Below, piece after piece: positions 23,536 through 31,120 of a DNA stretch of 33,327 bases. Every line of letters starts with the position of its first letter. Position 1 is the stretch's first letter. The notes under the pieces are model-generated. The model saw only the letters and a program-made list of their open reading frames with translations, did no database searches and had not been told where the DNA came from. Position numbers and translations under genes: made by a program. The DNA is from Synergistaceae bacterium. GTDB lineage: Bacteria > Synergistota > Synergistia > Synergistales > Aminobacteriaceae. The stretch covers positions 1 to 33,327 of the forward strand of contig JAISUO010000005.1 in the NCBI GenBank assembly GCA_031272035.1, in the 5' to 3' direction.

Positions 23536-24534
23536 TTATACAGTCATGCGCATCTTCAACAATTTTTCCGCCAGTTCGGCCGCGTCGCAGGGCCAGTAGA
23601 ATGCCGGTTTCGGATGGCTGGTTCGGGGATTGCCTTTCCCGGGACGGCAGACGGAGATCACGTCGCTCCACCGCGTCGGGATCGCTTTAAAGCCCGTTAC
23701 GGCCCCCATGAGAGCTCCGCAGATCGCCGCATTCGTGTCCGTATCGTGTCCGTAGCTGATGGTGTCCACAAGCGCCTCCTCGAAGTTCTCGGCGTGAAGC
23801 AGCTGATACAGCGCGTTCTGAAACGCCACCAGAACCCATCCCTTGTGCAGTGAAAACTCGGAGAGCGGAGGTTCCTTCCGGGCGTTTTCCACCGCATTTT
23901 TCACCGATTCCGCGGCGTCGATTTCCTGACACCAGACGCAAATTCTTTCGAAAATTTCTTCCCGCGTATCCCCGTAACGCACCGCGTCGGCAATTGCGGC
24001 CACGTATAACGTATTGGCGTCGGCGCAGACTTTAGTCGGATGAGTGATTGCGGCATCCGTCCTCGCCAGTCGCGCGATTTCAGCGAAACCCTCTTTTTTA
24101 CGCGTATCGTAACGTTCGGCGCACCATATTCCAAGGGGGCTCACGCGCATCATCGCGCCGTTGGCCTCCGTATCGGAAAGAGGCCGTCCATTTCCCAGCG
24201 CGTTGAGCGTAGCGAAGCCATAATCGAAAGCTCCGGCGAACCAGGAGACATAAGCCTTACGTACGTTTTCCTGAATGTACTCGCCGTCCTTGTCCAGCGT
24301 GCGCGCCAGAGCCAGAGCCATTTCAGAATCGTCGGTCGCCTGTCCGGCGAGATTGGAAAACGTCCCTCCGTCGGCCAGGTCTCTGACTCCGTCGGGATAA
24401 TGCTTCTGGATATATTCCGACGTCTTGAACTCCACCAAACCACCGAGGCTGTCCCCGATAAACTGTCCAAAAAGACAGCCCTTCGCGCGATCCAGTTGAG
24501 CCTCGCCCGACGTCCTGAAAAAAGAATCCTCCAT
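23536..24534 (-). CDS. ADP-ribosylglycohydrolase family protein
   Basis: 332 residues. The family's binuclear metal motifs are visible: 'GQATDDSEMALALART' (Thr67-Asp68-Asp69) and 'SYGHDTDTNAAICGALMGAVTG' (His263-Asp264-Thr-Asp266). 'GCLFGQFIGDSLGG' near the start is also typical. Such enzymes remove ADP-ribose from modified arginine, serine or small molecules, or hydrolyse related glycosidic bonds; the substrate here is unknown. It lacks a signal peptide and is presumably cytoplasmic. ATG 24534 has AAGGAGA about nine bases upstream. It lies 52 bases downstream of the VIT/VWA gene on the same strand, so the two are probably co-transcribed. Confidence 0.9.
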   Translation of the reverse strand: MEDSFFRTSGEAQLDRAKGCLFGQFIGDSLGGLVEFKTSEYIQKHYPDGVRDLADGGTFSNLAGQATDDSEMALALARTLDKDGEYIQENVRKAYVSWFAGAFDYGFATLNALGNGRPLSDTEANGAMMRVSPLGIWCAERYDTRKKEGFAEIARLARTDAAITHPTKVCADANTLYVAAIADAVRYGDTREEIFERICVWCQEIDAAESVKNAVENARKEPPLSEFSLHKGWVLVAFQNALYQLLHAENFEEALVDTISYGHDTDTNAAICGALMGAVTGFKAIPTRWSDVISVCRPGKGNPRTSHPKPAFYWPCDAAELAEKLLKMRMTV

Positions 24535-24586
24535 TATTTTTTCGTCTCCTTCTGTGTCATTATTTTCATGATTTTTCGTTCAGAAT

Positions 24587-27211
24587 TTATCGGACAAAAA
24601 GCGTCAGTTTTTTCAGCGCGACCGAATTTGCCCCTTCGTTCACAAGGACAAACCGGACGCCCCGTTTGCAGACGAGATTCAAAGGCCGCTCTCCACCCAA
24701 TTTTACAAGATCGAGGAGCTTCACCGCAACGGACGAAGTCACTTCGCCATCGACGTAAATCCGGATAATAAACCCTTTTAGATTTTCTTTCTCCAGTAAT
24801 TTCATGGAGTCTGTGGACAAATAAAGATCAGAAAAGGTCTTTGACTCATTAAATTCCTTCAATATAATTTCGCCGGAACCCGGCACGGTGATTTTCCCGT
24901 CCCAAATGCACTGACCCTCCGTATTCGTATCATCCTCCGGCTCCTCGTCAAAACTGAGACAGCTCATGGCGGGCATACTCATGCAGGACGACGCGCAAAA
25001 GCTGCCGGCGCTGGCGCTGGCCGAAAATCTGCTGGCACTGGCCGCACCTCTGCCCGTCCTCCTGGCGGACAACCGGGAAAACGACGCGGAGACAAAACCT
25101 TCATGCCACCCAACCGGAAGCGCGTTCGGCGTCAGAACCGTCTCCTCCACCCGTTCGCCCTTTTCCTTACGGGACGCCACAAGAGCCGTTCGACTGGAGA
25201 CGACACCGTATTTAAGGGATTCTTCCAACAACAGGTCGTCGATGAATTTTTTCAGAATAATCCCTTCGTTTTCTTCATAGACCCTGCCTCTGGTTTTCTT
25301 TGCGGGGCGTTTTTCATTCTCTGATTTTGTTCCTGATTTCGCCCCTGATTCCTCCGGCGAACAGCCGAGCGCCAAAAGCTCAATCCGCAGTTCCTCCAAA
25401 TCCATTCCGGAGGATTTGAGGAACTCCAGTTCCTGTATACGCCTTGCCCCGTACAGGGTCCGAATCGCGTCATGTTCCGATTTTGCCCCCTTGCGAGCCG
25501 GCTCGATCCTGATCTCTGCCTCGAAGGAGTCGAAGCGCGCCCGAACCGGTTCTTTGGAGCTGAAACCGGATATTTTGCCGATCACCCAGAGAGGGTTGCC
25601 CCCCATGAGACTTCCGAGTTCGGCTTTGAGCCGGCGAGGTTCGTTCTCCGCGATTACGCGGGTTTCCCGCCCCGGGACGTGCAAATTCTCCGCCTCCAGT
25701 TCCAGCGTCACGCTCTCGGCCACGGGACGCGACCAGCGGGAAAGAACTTCCTCCACGGCGGAGGTCACATCCCCCGCGGTCGAGTTGCTGGTCAGGTACA
25801 CGGCTGTTCCGCCTCCCCGTTCCGCGAGCCGGTTCGTCAGCACGGAGTTGGGGGCGGCGTCGATGCAGAGAACGCTGATGCGCCGTCGATCGCGTTCAGA
25901 AGATTCCCTTCGGGCCAGTTCGAGGATGCGCGCCTCGTCCGTCACCTGCGCGTCAGTAATCACCAAAAACTGCCGCGCTGTTTTCGACTCCGGCAAAACT
26001 TTGGGCATCATGAGCATCCGCTCCATCGCCGCGCCCAGCTCCGTTCCTCCGGAAGACGTGTTCTCCGTGACAAATTTAATTCCTTTTTTTACATTGTTCG
26101 AGGTTGCCGGCAGCATTTTTTCCGAAAAGGGGAAAAATTCGTTGTGAAAGAACGCCACGGCGAAATGATCGTCCTTTTCCAAATCCGACAGAAATTTTTT
26201 CGCCGCCCAGTCCGAGGCCTTCCATTTGCTTCCTTCCATGGAGCCGGAATGATCAATCAGGAGAGAGACTTCCCGCTTCAGGGGACGGGGCGCTTTCTCC
26301 TCTCCCTGCTCTGCCGCTGCGAGCAGCAGAAAATACGTGTCATCTCCGTCCTTTTCCGTGTACATGACCCCTCCAAAAGGAGATTTTCCTCCCAGGTCGG
26401 GTTTCCAGGAAATCAGAAGATCCCTGTCCGGCGTCACTTTCTCTTTCGCGAGAACCACGCGGGCGACTCCGGCTTTGGTTTTGACGGAAAGCTCGTGAGT
26501 GGAGGACGCGATTGCCTCCGCGTTTTTAAACTTCAGATCCATCGAAAAATGATGCCCGGGGTCGAGAGCAACCGCCAGGGGATTGGCGTTGGCCTGCGAA
26601 GTTCCGGCCTCATCCGTCCGGACGTAACGCGGCGCAATCGTCAGGGGGAACCTCAGCTCCCAGCCCCCCTCCATCGGGCGGGCCACGGCCACGAAATTCA
26701 CGAGAACGCCGACCTCCACATCCGGCATGACACCTGTTATGGCAACGGTGAAAACATTTCCGGATTCCTCGTTTACCAGCGCCGCCTGCCGTCCTTCATT
26801 TCGAGCCTTATGGTATTCATCCTGCGCTTTCTCGCGGTCCTTCAGCGAAGTTTCGATTTCCACGTCGCCAAATCGCACGACGGCGCCCTTTACCGCCGCA
26901 TCTCCCGGCAGGGGGAAACGATACAGAACTTCCACCGGACGGGCGCTCTGAGCCTTCGTGAAGGAATACGTCTGAGAAAGCGAAAGATTCAGAAGCGGCC
27001 CCTCGACGTCTCCGGTAAGGCGGCTTTCCTTCAGGGGGACAAAACCCTGAAGGCCCTTTTTGGATACGATCTCCATGGAGGACGCTCCGCCCGACGGCGA
27101 ATTGTCGTATCTGGACAGATCGAGAAACGCGGCGGCGGCAACCTTCGGCGTCACGGCCACAAGCAGAAAAACCAGTGTCACCACGGCAATGACAACAAAC
27201 AACATCGACAT
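24587..27211 (-). CDS. VIT and von Willebrand factor type A domain protein
   Basis: 874 residues from ATG 27211, with GGAGGG seven bases upstream; a longer frame begins at TTG 27232 but lacks a site. The N-terminal hydrophobic segment (MLFVVIAVVTLVFLLVAV) is a signal or anchor. It is followed by a VIT domain (about 45-200, including SYSFTKAQSARPVEVLYRFPLPGDAAVKG-like features and 'EKAQDEYHKA'). A VWA domain comes next with MIDAS motif DHSGS at Asp320, 'GGTELGAAM' and 'ITDAQV'. A long C-terminal region contains a Ser/Ala/Cys-rich low-complexity tract (about 715-750) and a final beta-rich part. VIT/VWA proteins bind metal and protein partners at the cell surface or in the envelope. An ADP-ribosylglycohydrolase gene follows 52 bases on. 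The exact role is unknown. Confidence 0.88.
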   Translation of the reverse strand: MSMLFVVIAVVTLVFLLVAVTPKVAAAAFLDLSRYDNSPSGGASSMEIVSKKGLQGFVPLKESRLTGDVEGPLLNLSLSQTYSFTKAQSARPVEVLYRFPLPGDAAVKGAVVRFGDVEIETSLKDREKAQDEYHKARNEGRQAALVNEESGNVFTVAITGVMPDVEVGVLVNFVAVARPMEGGWELRFPLTIAPRYVRTDEAGTSQANANPLAVALDPGHHFSMDLKFKNAEAIASSTHELSVKTKAGVARVVLAKEKVTPDRDLLISWKPDLGGKSPFGGVMYTEKDGDDTYFLLLAAAEQGEEKAPRPLKREVSLLIDHSGSMEGSKWKASDWAAKKFLSDLEKDDHFAVAFFHNEFFPFSEKMLPATSNNVKKGIKFVTENTSSGGTELGAAMERMLMMPKVLPESKTARQFLVITDAQVTDEARILELARRESSERDRRRISVLCIDAAPNSVLTNRLAERGGGTAVYLTSNSTAGDVTSAVEEVLSRWSRPVAESVTLELEAENLHVPGRETRVIAENEPRRLKAELGSLMGGNPLWVIGKISGFSSKEPVRARFDSFEAEIRIEPARKGAKSEHDAIRTLYGARRIQELEFLKSSGMDLEELRIELLALGCSPEESGAKSGTKSENEKRPAKKTRGRVYEENEGIILKKFIDDLLLEESLKYGVVSSRTALVASRKEKGERVEETVLTPNALPVGWHEGFVSASFSRLSARRTGRGAASASRFSASASAGSFCASSCMSMPAMSCLSFDEEPEDDTNTEGQCIWDGKITVPGSGEIILKEFNESKTFSDLYLSTDSMKLLEKENLKGFIIRIYVDGEVTSSVAVKLLDLVKLGGERPLNLVCKRGVRFVLVNEGANSVALKKLTLFVR

Positions 27212-27341
27212 TTCAGAACCCTCCTGCTCCAATTTTTATTCCAGGCCGGAAAAACGAAACGACTGATCCATACTGCATCCAAACTTCTTTATAAAAGCAT
27301 TTAAGAATTTTCTTTATAAAAAGATACTGTAAATACTGTTT

Positions 27342-27376
27342 TTATACAAAAATTTATTAATAAACCTTTTGTATAA
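27342..27376. promoter_or_regulatory. 35-bp near-perfect palindrome in the VIT/VWA leader
   Basis: TTATACAAAA (27342-27351) and TTTTGTATAA (27367-27376) form a perfect 10-bp inverted repeat. The spacer is itself palindromic (TTTATTAATAAA, 27353-27364). It lies just downstream of the transcription start expected from the minus-strand promoter, so it could be an operator or a leader hairpin. Confidence 0.55.
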
Positions 27377-27388
27377 CGCAATATATGA

Positions 27389-27417
27389 AGTATATTTCAT
27401 AAAAAAAATTATGTCAA
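27389..27417 (-). promoter_or_regulatory. Strong promoter of the VIT/VWA - ADP-ribosylglycohydrolase pair
   Basis: On the minus strand a consensus TTGACA (27417-27412) is followed after exactly 17 bases by TATACT (27394-27389). Transcription would start near 27382, leaving a leader of about 170 bases before ATG 27211. A dyad, ATGAA (27385-27389) and TTCAT (27396-27400), straddles the -10 box and could be an operator. Confidence 0.7.
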
Positions 27418-27506
27418 CACAATTTTTCATTTATTAAAAATATATAAAAAGAATCTACAATAATTCAGCTTTTACAACAGAAAATATACCCTGCGTTAAA
27501 ATGATT

Positions 27507-27534
27507 TATAATCTCATACTTTTGAAAATATGAG
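27507..27534 (+). promoter_or_regulatory. Candidate -10 box and dyad upstream of the nitronate monooxygenase gene
   Basis: A perfect TATAAT (27507-27512) is directly followed by CTCATA (27513-27518) and TATGAG (27529-27534), whose spacer CTTTTGAAAA extends the dyad. No matching -35 is seen, so this may be an activator-dependent promoter or coincidence in AT-rich DNA. Confidence 0.3.
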
Positions 27535-27575
27535 TGTTTATAAAGGTCTGTGCCTCGCAGACAGTACCAAAAAAA

Positions 27576-27624
27576 TTTCTGTCCCTTTCAGGAAATTCTT
27601 TTCAGGAAATTCACAGAAAGGGAC
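27576..27624 (+). repeat. Tandem 13-bp dyad repeats inside a hairpin-forming block
   Basis: TTTCAGGAAATTC occurs at 27586-27598 and 27600-27612 (14-base period); each copy contains the dyad TTTC-AG-GAAA. Flanking sequences pair in two mutually exclusive ways: TTTCTGT (27576-27582) with ACAGAAA (27613-27619), or GTCCCTTTC (27581-27589) with GAAAGGGAC (27616-27624). It lies 85-130 bases before the nitronate monooxygenase start. Confidence 0.65.
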
Positions 27625-27708
27625 TGCTCCGTAAAACAATCGTATCTCGGAGCGGACGGGCAGGCTGGATGGTACAATGACCCTGAGTACAGCGGGAGGT
27701 GGATGACC

Positions 27709-28671
27709 ATGAAATCGATACTGTGTGACCTGTTCGGAACAGAATACCCTGTCATGCAGGGAGGACTGCAGTGGCTGGCCGTTCCGGAGTTCGCCGCCGC
27801 CGTTTCCGCCGCGGGGGCTCTGGGGACTCTCAGCTCTTCACTTTACTCCAGCAAACGGGACCTGATCGAGGGAATACGAAAAGTCCGGTCCCTCACCGAC
27901 AAGCCTTTCGCGGTAAACATTTCGATGCTGCCCCATCAGGCGGAGGGGGACCTGGTTTCAGATTTTCTGGACGCCGCTGCGGAGGAAAAAGTTCCCGTTG
28001 TGGAACTGGCCGGTCGGGACCCCACAGACATCGTCCCCCCGCTGAAAAAGGCCGGAGTCAAAGTCATTCATAAATCCACGGCGGTCCGGTTCGCTCAAAA
28101 AGCGGAAAAAGCCGGAGTGGATGCGGTGTCCGTCGTGGGGTTCGAGTGCGCGGGACACCCCGGCCTGGACGATGTCCCGACGATGGTGTTGATTCCCCGG
28201 GTGGTGGACAGCGTCAAAGTTCCGGTCCTGGCCGGCGGCGGCATCTGCGACAGCCGAACTTATGCCGCCGCGCGATGTCTGGGCGCCGCGGGCGTTGTCA
28301 TGGGAACCCGCTTTGTCGCCACCCGGGAATGCATCCTGCACCCGAATTTCAAGCAGGCCCTTCTGGAGGCGGACGAGCGTTCGACGGCGCTGGTGCAGCG
28401 TCCCATACGCAACGTGGCGCGCAACTACAAAAATGACCTCTGTAAAGAGCTGCTGGAGCTGGAAGCCAACGGAACGCCCACTCTGGAGCAGATTTTGACT
28501 TTTGTGAACGGTCAGCGCCAGCGCGCCGCCTACGAAAGCGGGGACGTCAACGGCGGCATGTTCCCCATGGGACAGTGCGCGGGCAACATCAGGGAGATTC
28601 TGAGCGTTCGGGAGGTCATAGAAGAAATCGCCGTCAACTCTGAAAAATTATTGAGGTCCCTCTGCGGATAA
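27709..28671 (+). CDS. Nitronate monooxygenase family flavoprotein
   Basis: 320 residues from ATG 27709, nine bases after GGGAGG; ATG 27703 in the same frame is too close to that site. It is a TIM-barrel FMN protein: 'FGTEYPVMQGGLQWLAVPEFAAAVSAAGALGTLSSS', 'FAVNISMLP', 'VVGFECAGHPGLDDVPTMVLIPRVVD' with the conserved His, 'KVPVLAGGGICDSRTYAAARCLGAAGVVMGTRFVATREC' for phosphate binding. The family oxidises alkyl nitronates, and many bacterial members have other or unknown substrates. The related enoyl-ACP reductase FabK is an alternative, but the region around GHPGLDD favours the nitronate monooxygenase group. It appears to be monocistronic and sits behind the AT-rich regulatory region. Confidence 0.88.
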   Translation: MKSILCDLFGTEYPVMQGGLQWLAVPEFAAAVSAAGALGTLSSSLYSSKRDLIEGIRKVRSLTDKPFAVNISMLPHQAEGDLVSDFLDAAAEEKVPVVELAGRDPTDIVPPLKKAGVKVIHKSTAVRFAQKAEKAGVDAVSVVGFECAGHPGLDDVPTMVLIPRVVDSVKVPVLAGGGICDSRTYAAARCLGAAGVVMGTRFVATRECILHPNFKQALLEADERSTALVQRPIRNVARNYKNDLCKELLELEANGTPTLEQILTFVNGQRQRAAYESGDVNGGMFPMGQCAGNIREILSVREVIEEIAVNSEKLLRSLCG

Positions 28672-28694
28672 AAGAACGCCGCTTCAGGACCTCA
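28652..28694 (+). other. Stem-loop across the end of the nitronate monooxygenase gene
   Basis: TGAGGTCC (28652-28659) pairs perfectly with GGACCTCA (28687-28694), and GCGG (28664-28667) with CCGC (28679-28682) inside. The stem overlaps the stop codon. No T run follows, so it is not a standard terminator, though it could protect the transcript 3' end. Confidence 0.4.
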
Positions 28695-28718
28695 GACTGA
28701 CAGAAATTGCTCTGACCG

Positions 28719-28921
28719 ATACCAATTTGCTTTCAATCAAGCGTTAACGAAGAAGCCAATGTTTGAATGTCACTGCTTTTAGCTATTCTAACTTCAGGCC
28801 TTTTACTTCAAATTGGTATGATACCAATTTGCTTTCAATCAAGCGTTAATGAAGAAGCTAATGTTTGAATGTCACTGCTTTTAGCTATTCTAACTTCAGG
28901 CCTTTTACTTCAAATTGGTAT
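28719..28921. repeat. Two tandem 101-bp units with terminal inverted repeats (MITE-like)
   Basis: Unit 1 (28719-28819) and unit 2 (28821-28921) are separated by one G and differ at two positions (C28748/T28850 and C28757/T28859). Each unit starts with ATACCAATTTG and ends with its reverse complement CAAATTGGTAT. The junction therefore forms a palindrome with 11-bp arms at 28809-28831. There is no room for a protein. TA next to a CCAATTTG end is reminiscent of elements that duplicate a TA target, so these may be small non-autonomous elements. GAAATTGCT occurs on both sides (28703-28711 and 28922-28930). Confidence 0.85.
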
Positions 28922-28949
28922 GAAATTGCTTTCGCCGGACGAACAGGCG

Positions 28950-30134
28950 TCACTTCGCCAGTCTTCTGTTGATTTCCTCGAATTCCTTCCGGATCGTGTC
29001 GTTCTGGAACGTCTGAATTTCGGGCATGGAGAGCGCCTGAATGGAGTCGAACAGATCCAGGCCGGATCGAATCAGATTGCGGAGGTCTCCGGAGCTTCGA
29101 ACGGTTCGATACGTGCTTTCGGCCACGTCGCGATTCCGGCGCAGGTCCGCCAGTGAGGCGTTGACGCTTTTGCGCTGGCTGGCCAGAAGTTCCATATAAA
29201 GCCCCGCCACCCGAACCGTCAGACCGTTGGACTCCGCGTTCGCCTCAAACGATTTTTTCTGCGCGTCCGTGTATACGGACTGTTTCGCCTTCGTCAGCGC
29301 GTCGGTCCGCAGTTTTTGGGCCTCGTTCTGAATTTCGGTCAGCCTTGGACGAAAATCCCTGTCAATTTTTTCCACAAGCCCCTCCTGAGTGTAGATCAGC
29401 AGGTCGTTCAGCACGAGATACATGCCAGTATAGCGTCGGTTGGCCTCCAGATTATCCCGATCCTCCCGGGCGAGCTCCGCCAGTTTTTCCACCACCCGGC
29501 GCACGTTGGAGAAGATCACCGCGTTTTGGAAAAGGTCGTCTCCGGTTACGGAGGTCAGCAGAATATCCACCTGACCGTCGTCCAGATCCAGCCCCAATTG
29601 ACGCAGTTCCGACGCGATGCGGGCGTTGAGTTCCACAAGCGCCTTTTCCTTACTTTCGATCTCCTTTGTGAGTTCCTCTATACGTTTGTCGATGTCCTGC
29701 CGGGACTGGATCCAGGGCAATTTGGCGCTCCAGGATGCGCTTGAGGCGTCCGGGGCGGAGATGCGTTTGTTGCGCAGGGCGTCTCTCTCCCCCCGAAGAG
29801 CGGGAATGCGCTCGCGCAGGGCTATGGCCTCCTTCCGCAGGTCGTTGGCGTCGCCCTGCAGCAGCAGAGAAAGCGCCTGGTCGAGAAGCGCGTCGATCTT
29901 TTTCGCGTTGGACGTCTTGTCCTCGCCGATCCACTTCGAATCCGGCAGCGATTCCTTTTTGTCCTCCAGCCTCAAAACCTCCGTCAGCGTATCGGAAAGT
30001 TTTCCCCAGGAGGACTCCAGCACACCCGGCAGCACGTCCGGCGAGGCCGCGCACGAAGCGGAGGCCATCGTCAAAACCAATATTCCCGCCCATCTGAACG
30101 CTTTTTTTATACGCATACGAATACCTTCGCTCAT
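28950..30134 (-). CDS. Secreted coiled-coil protein of unknown function
   Basis: 394 residues from ATG 30134, seven bases after GGGAGGGGG; the longer open frame to 30245 overlaps the permease gene and has no site. The N-terminus has a basic start (MRIKKAFRW) and a hydrophobic segment ending in MASASCAASPDV. That could be signal peptidase cleavage or a weak lipobox; Leu at -3 is missing. The mature part is strongly helical and charged, with coiled coils around 'LRKEAIALRERIPALRGERDALRN' and 'KRIEELTKEIESKEKALVEL'. A central 'LTSVTGDDLFQNAVIFSNVRRVVEKLAEL' region follows. I do not recognise a family. The gene lies 91 bases downstream of the ABC permease and may share its transcript. Confidence 0.75.
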   Translation of the reverse strand: MSEGIRMRIKKAFRWAGILVLTMASASCAASPDVLPGVLESSWGKLSDTLTEVLRLEDKKESLPDSKWIGEDKTSNAKKIDALLDQALSLLLQGDANDLRKEAIALRERIPALRGERDALRNKRISAPDASSASWSAKLPWIQSRQDIDKRIEELTKEIESKEKALVELNARIASELRQLGLDLDDGQVDILLTSVTGDDLFQNAVIFSNVRRVVEKLAELAREDRDNLEANRRYTGMYLVLNDLLIYTQEGLVEKIDRDFRPRLTEIQNEAQKLRTDALTKAKQSVYTDAQKKSFEANAESNGLTVRVAGLYMELLASQRKSVNASLADLRRNRDVAESTYRTVRSSGDLRNLIRSGLDLFDSIQALSMPEIQTFQNDTIRKEFEEINRRLAK

Positions 30135-30193
30135 GCAAATACCCCCTCCCAACACGATTTCTCCCGGGTATTGTACAGCGTTTTTTTCAATTA

Positions 30194-30212
30194 ATATACG
30201 GCTGATATACGG
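30194..30212. repeat. Two ATATACGG boxes, 11 bases apart
   Basis: ATATACGG occurs at 30194-30201 and 30205-30212, one helical turn apart. They lie between the permease stop and the coiled-coil protein start. This could be a regulator site or chance. Confidence 0.3.
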
Positions 30213-30225
30213 GACTCTTCCCTGC

Positions 30226-31065
30226 TTACGAGGCCCGCGCCCCATCGGCGCGGCGGAAGGAGCGTTCGTAAATCATGATGACGAAGGTAGTCGCCACGGT
30301 CAGGACAATGGCCAGAGCGTCGGCCTGGGCAATGTCGGAAGACATGTCCGAGACCTGCGTGTAAATCACCATGGGCAAAATTTTCACCGCCGTTCCGGTG
30401 AGGGCGAAAGCCGTTCCGAAGGCCCCCATGCTGACGGCAAAAAGCAGAGAGGACCCGGACAGAATGGCAGGACCGAGCATGGGAAGAATAACTCTGAAAA
30501 GAATGAGAAAACGTCCGGCCCCCAGACTGGACGCCGCCTCCACCAGACTCCAGTCCGCGTTGCTCCAGGCGACGACCATCGTGAGAATCATACGGGGAAT
30601 CAGAAAGTAGAGGTAGGCCACCACAAGCCCGCGCCAGGTGAACAGAAACGCGGAGAACTCCAGAGGGTCGATGCCCGTAAACCGCTTCAGCAGCAGGGTA
30701 ATAAACCCGCTGGTTCCCAGAAGGACGATGAAGGCAAATCCCACCACAAGCCCGCTGAAGGTCAGAGGCACGGAGGTCAGAGCCATGAAAAAATCCTTCA
30801 TTCTGCGGCTTCTGTAAATAGCGTAAGAAACGGGAATACCGATGATCGTCCCCAGAACCGCCGTGCTCACGGAGAGAATGAAGCTGGTAAACAGCGATTC
30901 TCTGTAGAGCCTCCGAATAAAAAGCGACAGGTAATTGGCCAGGGAGAGCTGTCCTCCCACGAAGAAGCTCTCCCACAGCACCAGCGCGAAAGGCCACGCG
31001 AGAAAGACGATCAGGACGATCGCCACAGGCAGCAACAACAAATAGAGTCCAGTCCTGTTTTTCAG
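30226..31065 (-). CDS. ABC transporter permease, PotB/CysU type, with probable CTG start
   Basis: About 279 residues with six membrane segments. The ATPase-docking EAA motif is seen in 'EAASSLGAGRFLILFRVILPMLGPAI'. It would form the membrane channel of an importer with the solute-binding protein encoded 55 bases upstream. The start is unusual. An in-frame TGA lies just before AAGGAGA (31080-31074). After that site there is no ATG, GTG or TTG until the run of TTG codons at 31041, 33 bases away. CTG at 31065-31063 is eight bases from the site and gives KNRTGLYLLLLPVAIVL, a normal permease N-terminus. No second permease or ATPase gene is adjacent. Confidence 0.87.
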   Translation of the reverse strand: MKNRTGLYLLLLPVAIVLIVFLAWPFALVLWESFFVGGQLSLANYLSLFIRRLYRESLFTSFILSVSTAVLGTIIGIPVSYAIYRSRRMKDFFMALTSVPLTFSGLVVGFAFIVLLGTSGFITLLLKRFTGIDPLEFSAFLFTWRGLVVAYLYFLIPRMILTMVVAWSNADWSLVEAASSLGAGRFLILFRVILPMLGPAILSGSSLLFAVSMGAFGTAFALTGTAVKILPMVIYTQVSDMSSDIAQADALAIVLTVATTFVIMIYERSFRRADGARAS

Positions 31066-31120
31066 TTTCCCCGTCTCCTTTCAGCTCCGCATACGTCTTT
31101 AATAAGTTCGAAAATTGGCG

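Larger units (their letters stand above)
27233..27708. other. AT-rich divergent intergenic region with palindromes
   Basis: About 475 bases between the VIT/VWA gene (minus) and the nitronate monooxygenase-like gene (plus). Bases 27301-27540 are far more AT-rich than anything nearby. The region holds a strong minus-strand promoter, at least three dyads and a tandem 13-bp repeat, each listed separately. No convincing protein-coding frame or RNA gene was recognised. Confidence 0.7.

Noticed and set aside
25472-27304. 610-codon open frame on the plus strand opposite the VIT/VWA gene
   Set aside because: It is antisense to a clear VIT/VWA protein, has no ribosome binding site and no domain signal, and shows shadow-type composition.
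27541-27570. Possible tRNA-like or riboswitch fold (GTCTG/CAGAC stem)
   Set aside because: There is only a 5-bp stem, with no cloverleaf, conserved T-loop or known riboswitch core.
28719-28921. CRISPR array or integron attC sites
   Set aside because: There are only two units, they are adjacent without unique spacers, and no Cas or integrase gene is near. The termini are simple inverted repeats rather than attC core sites.
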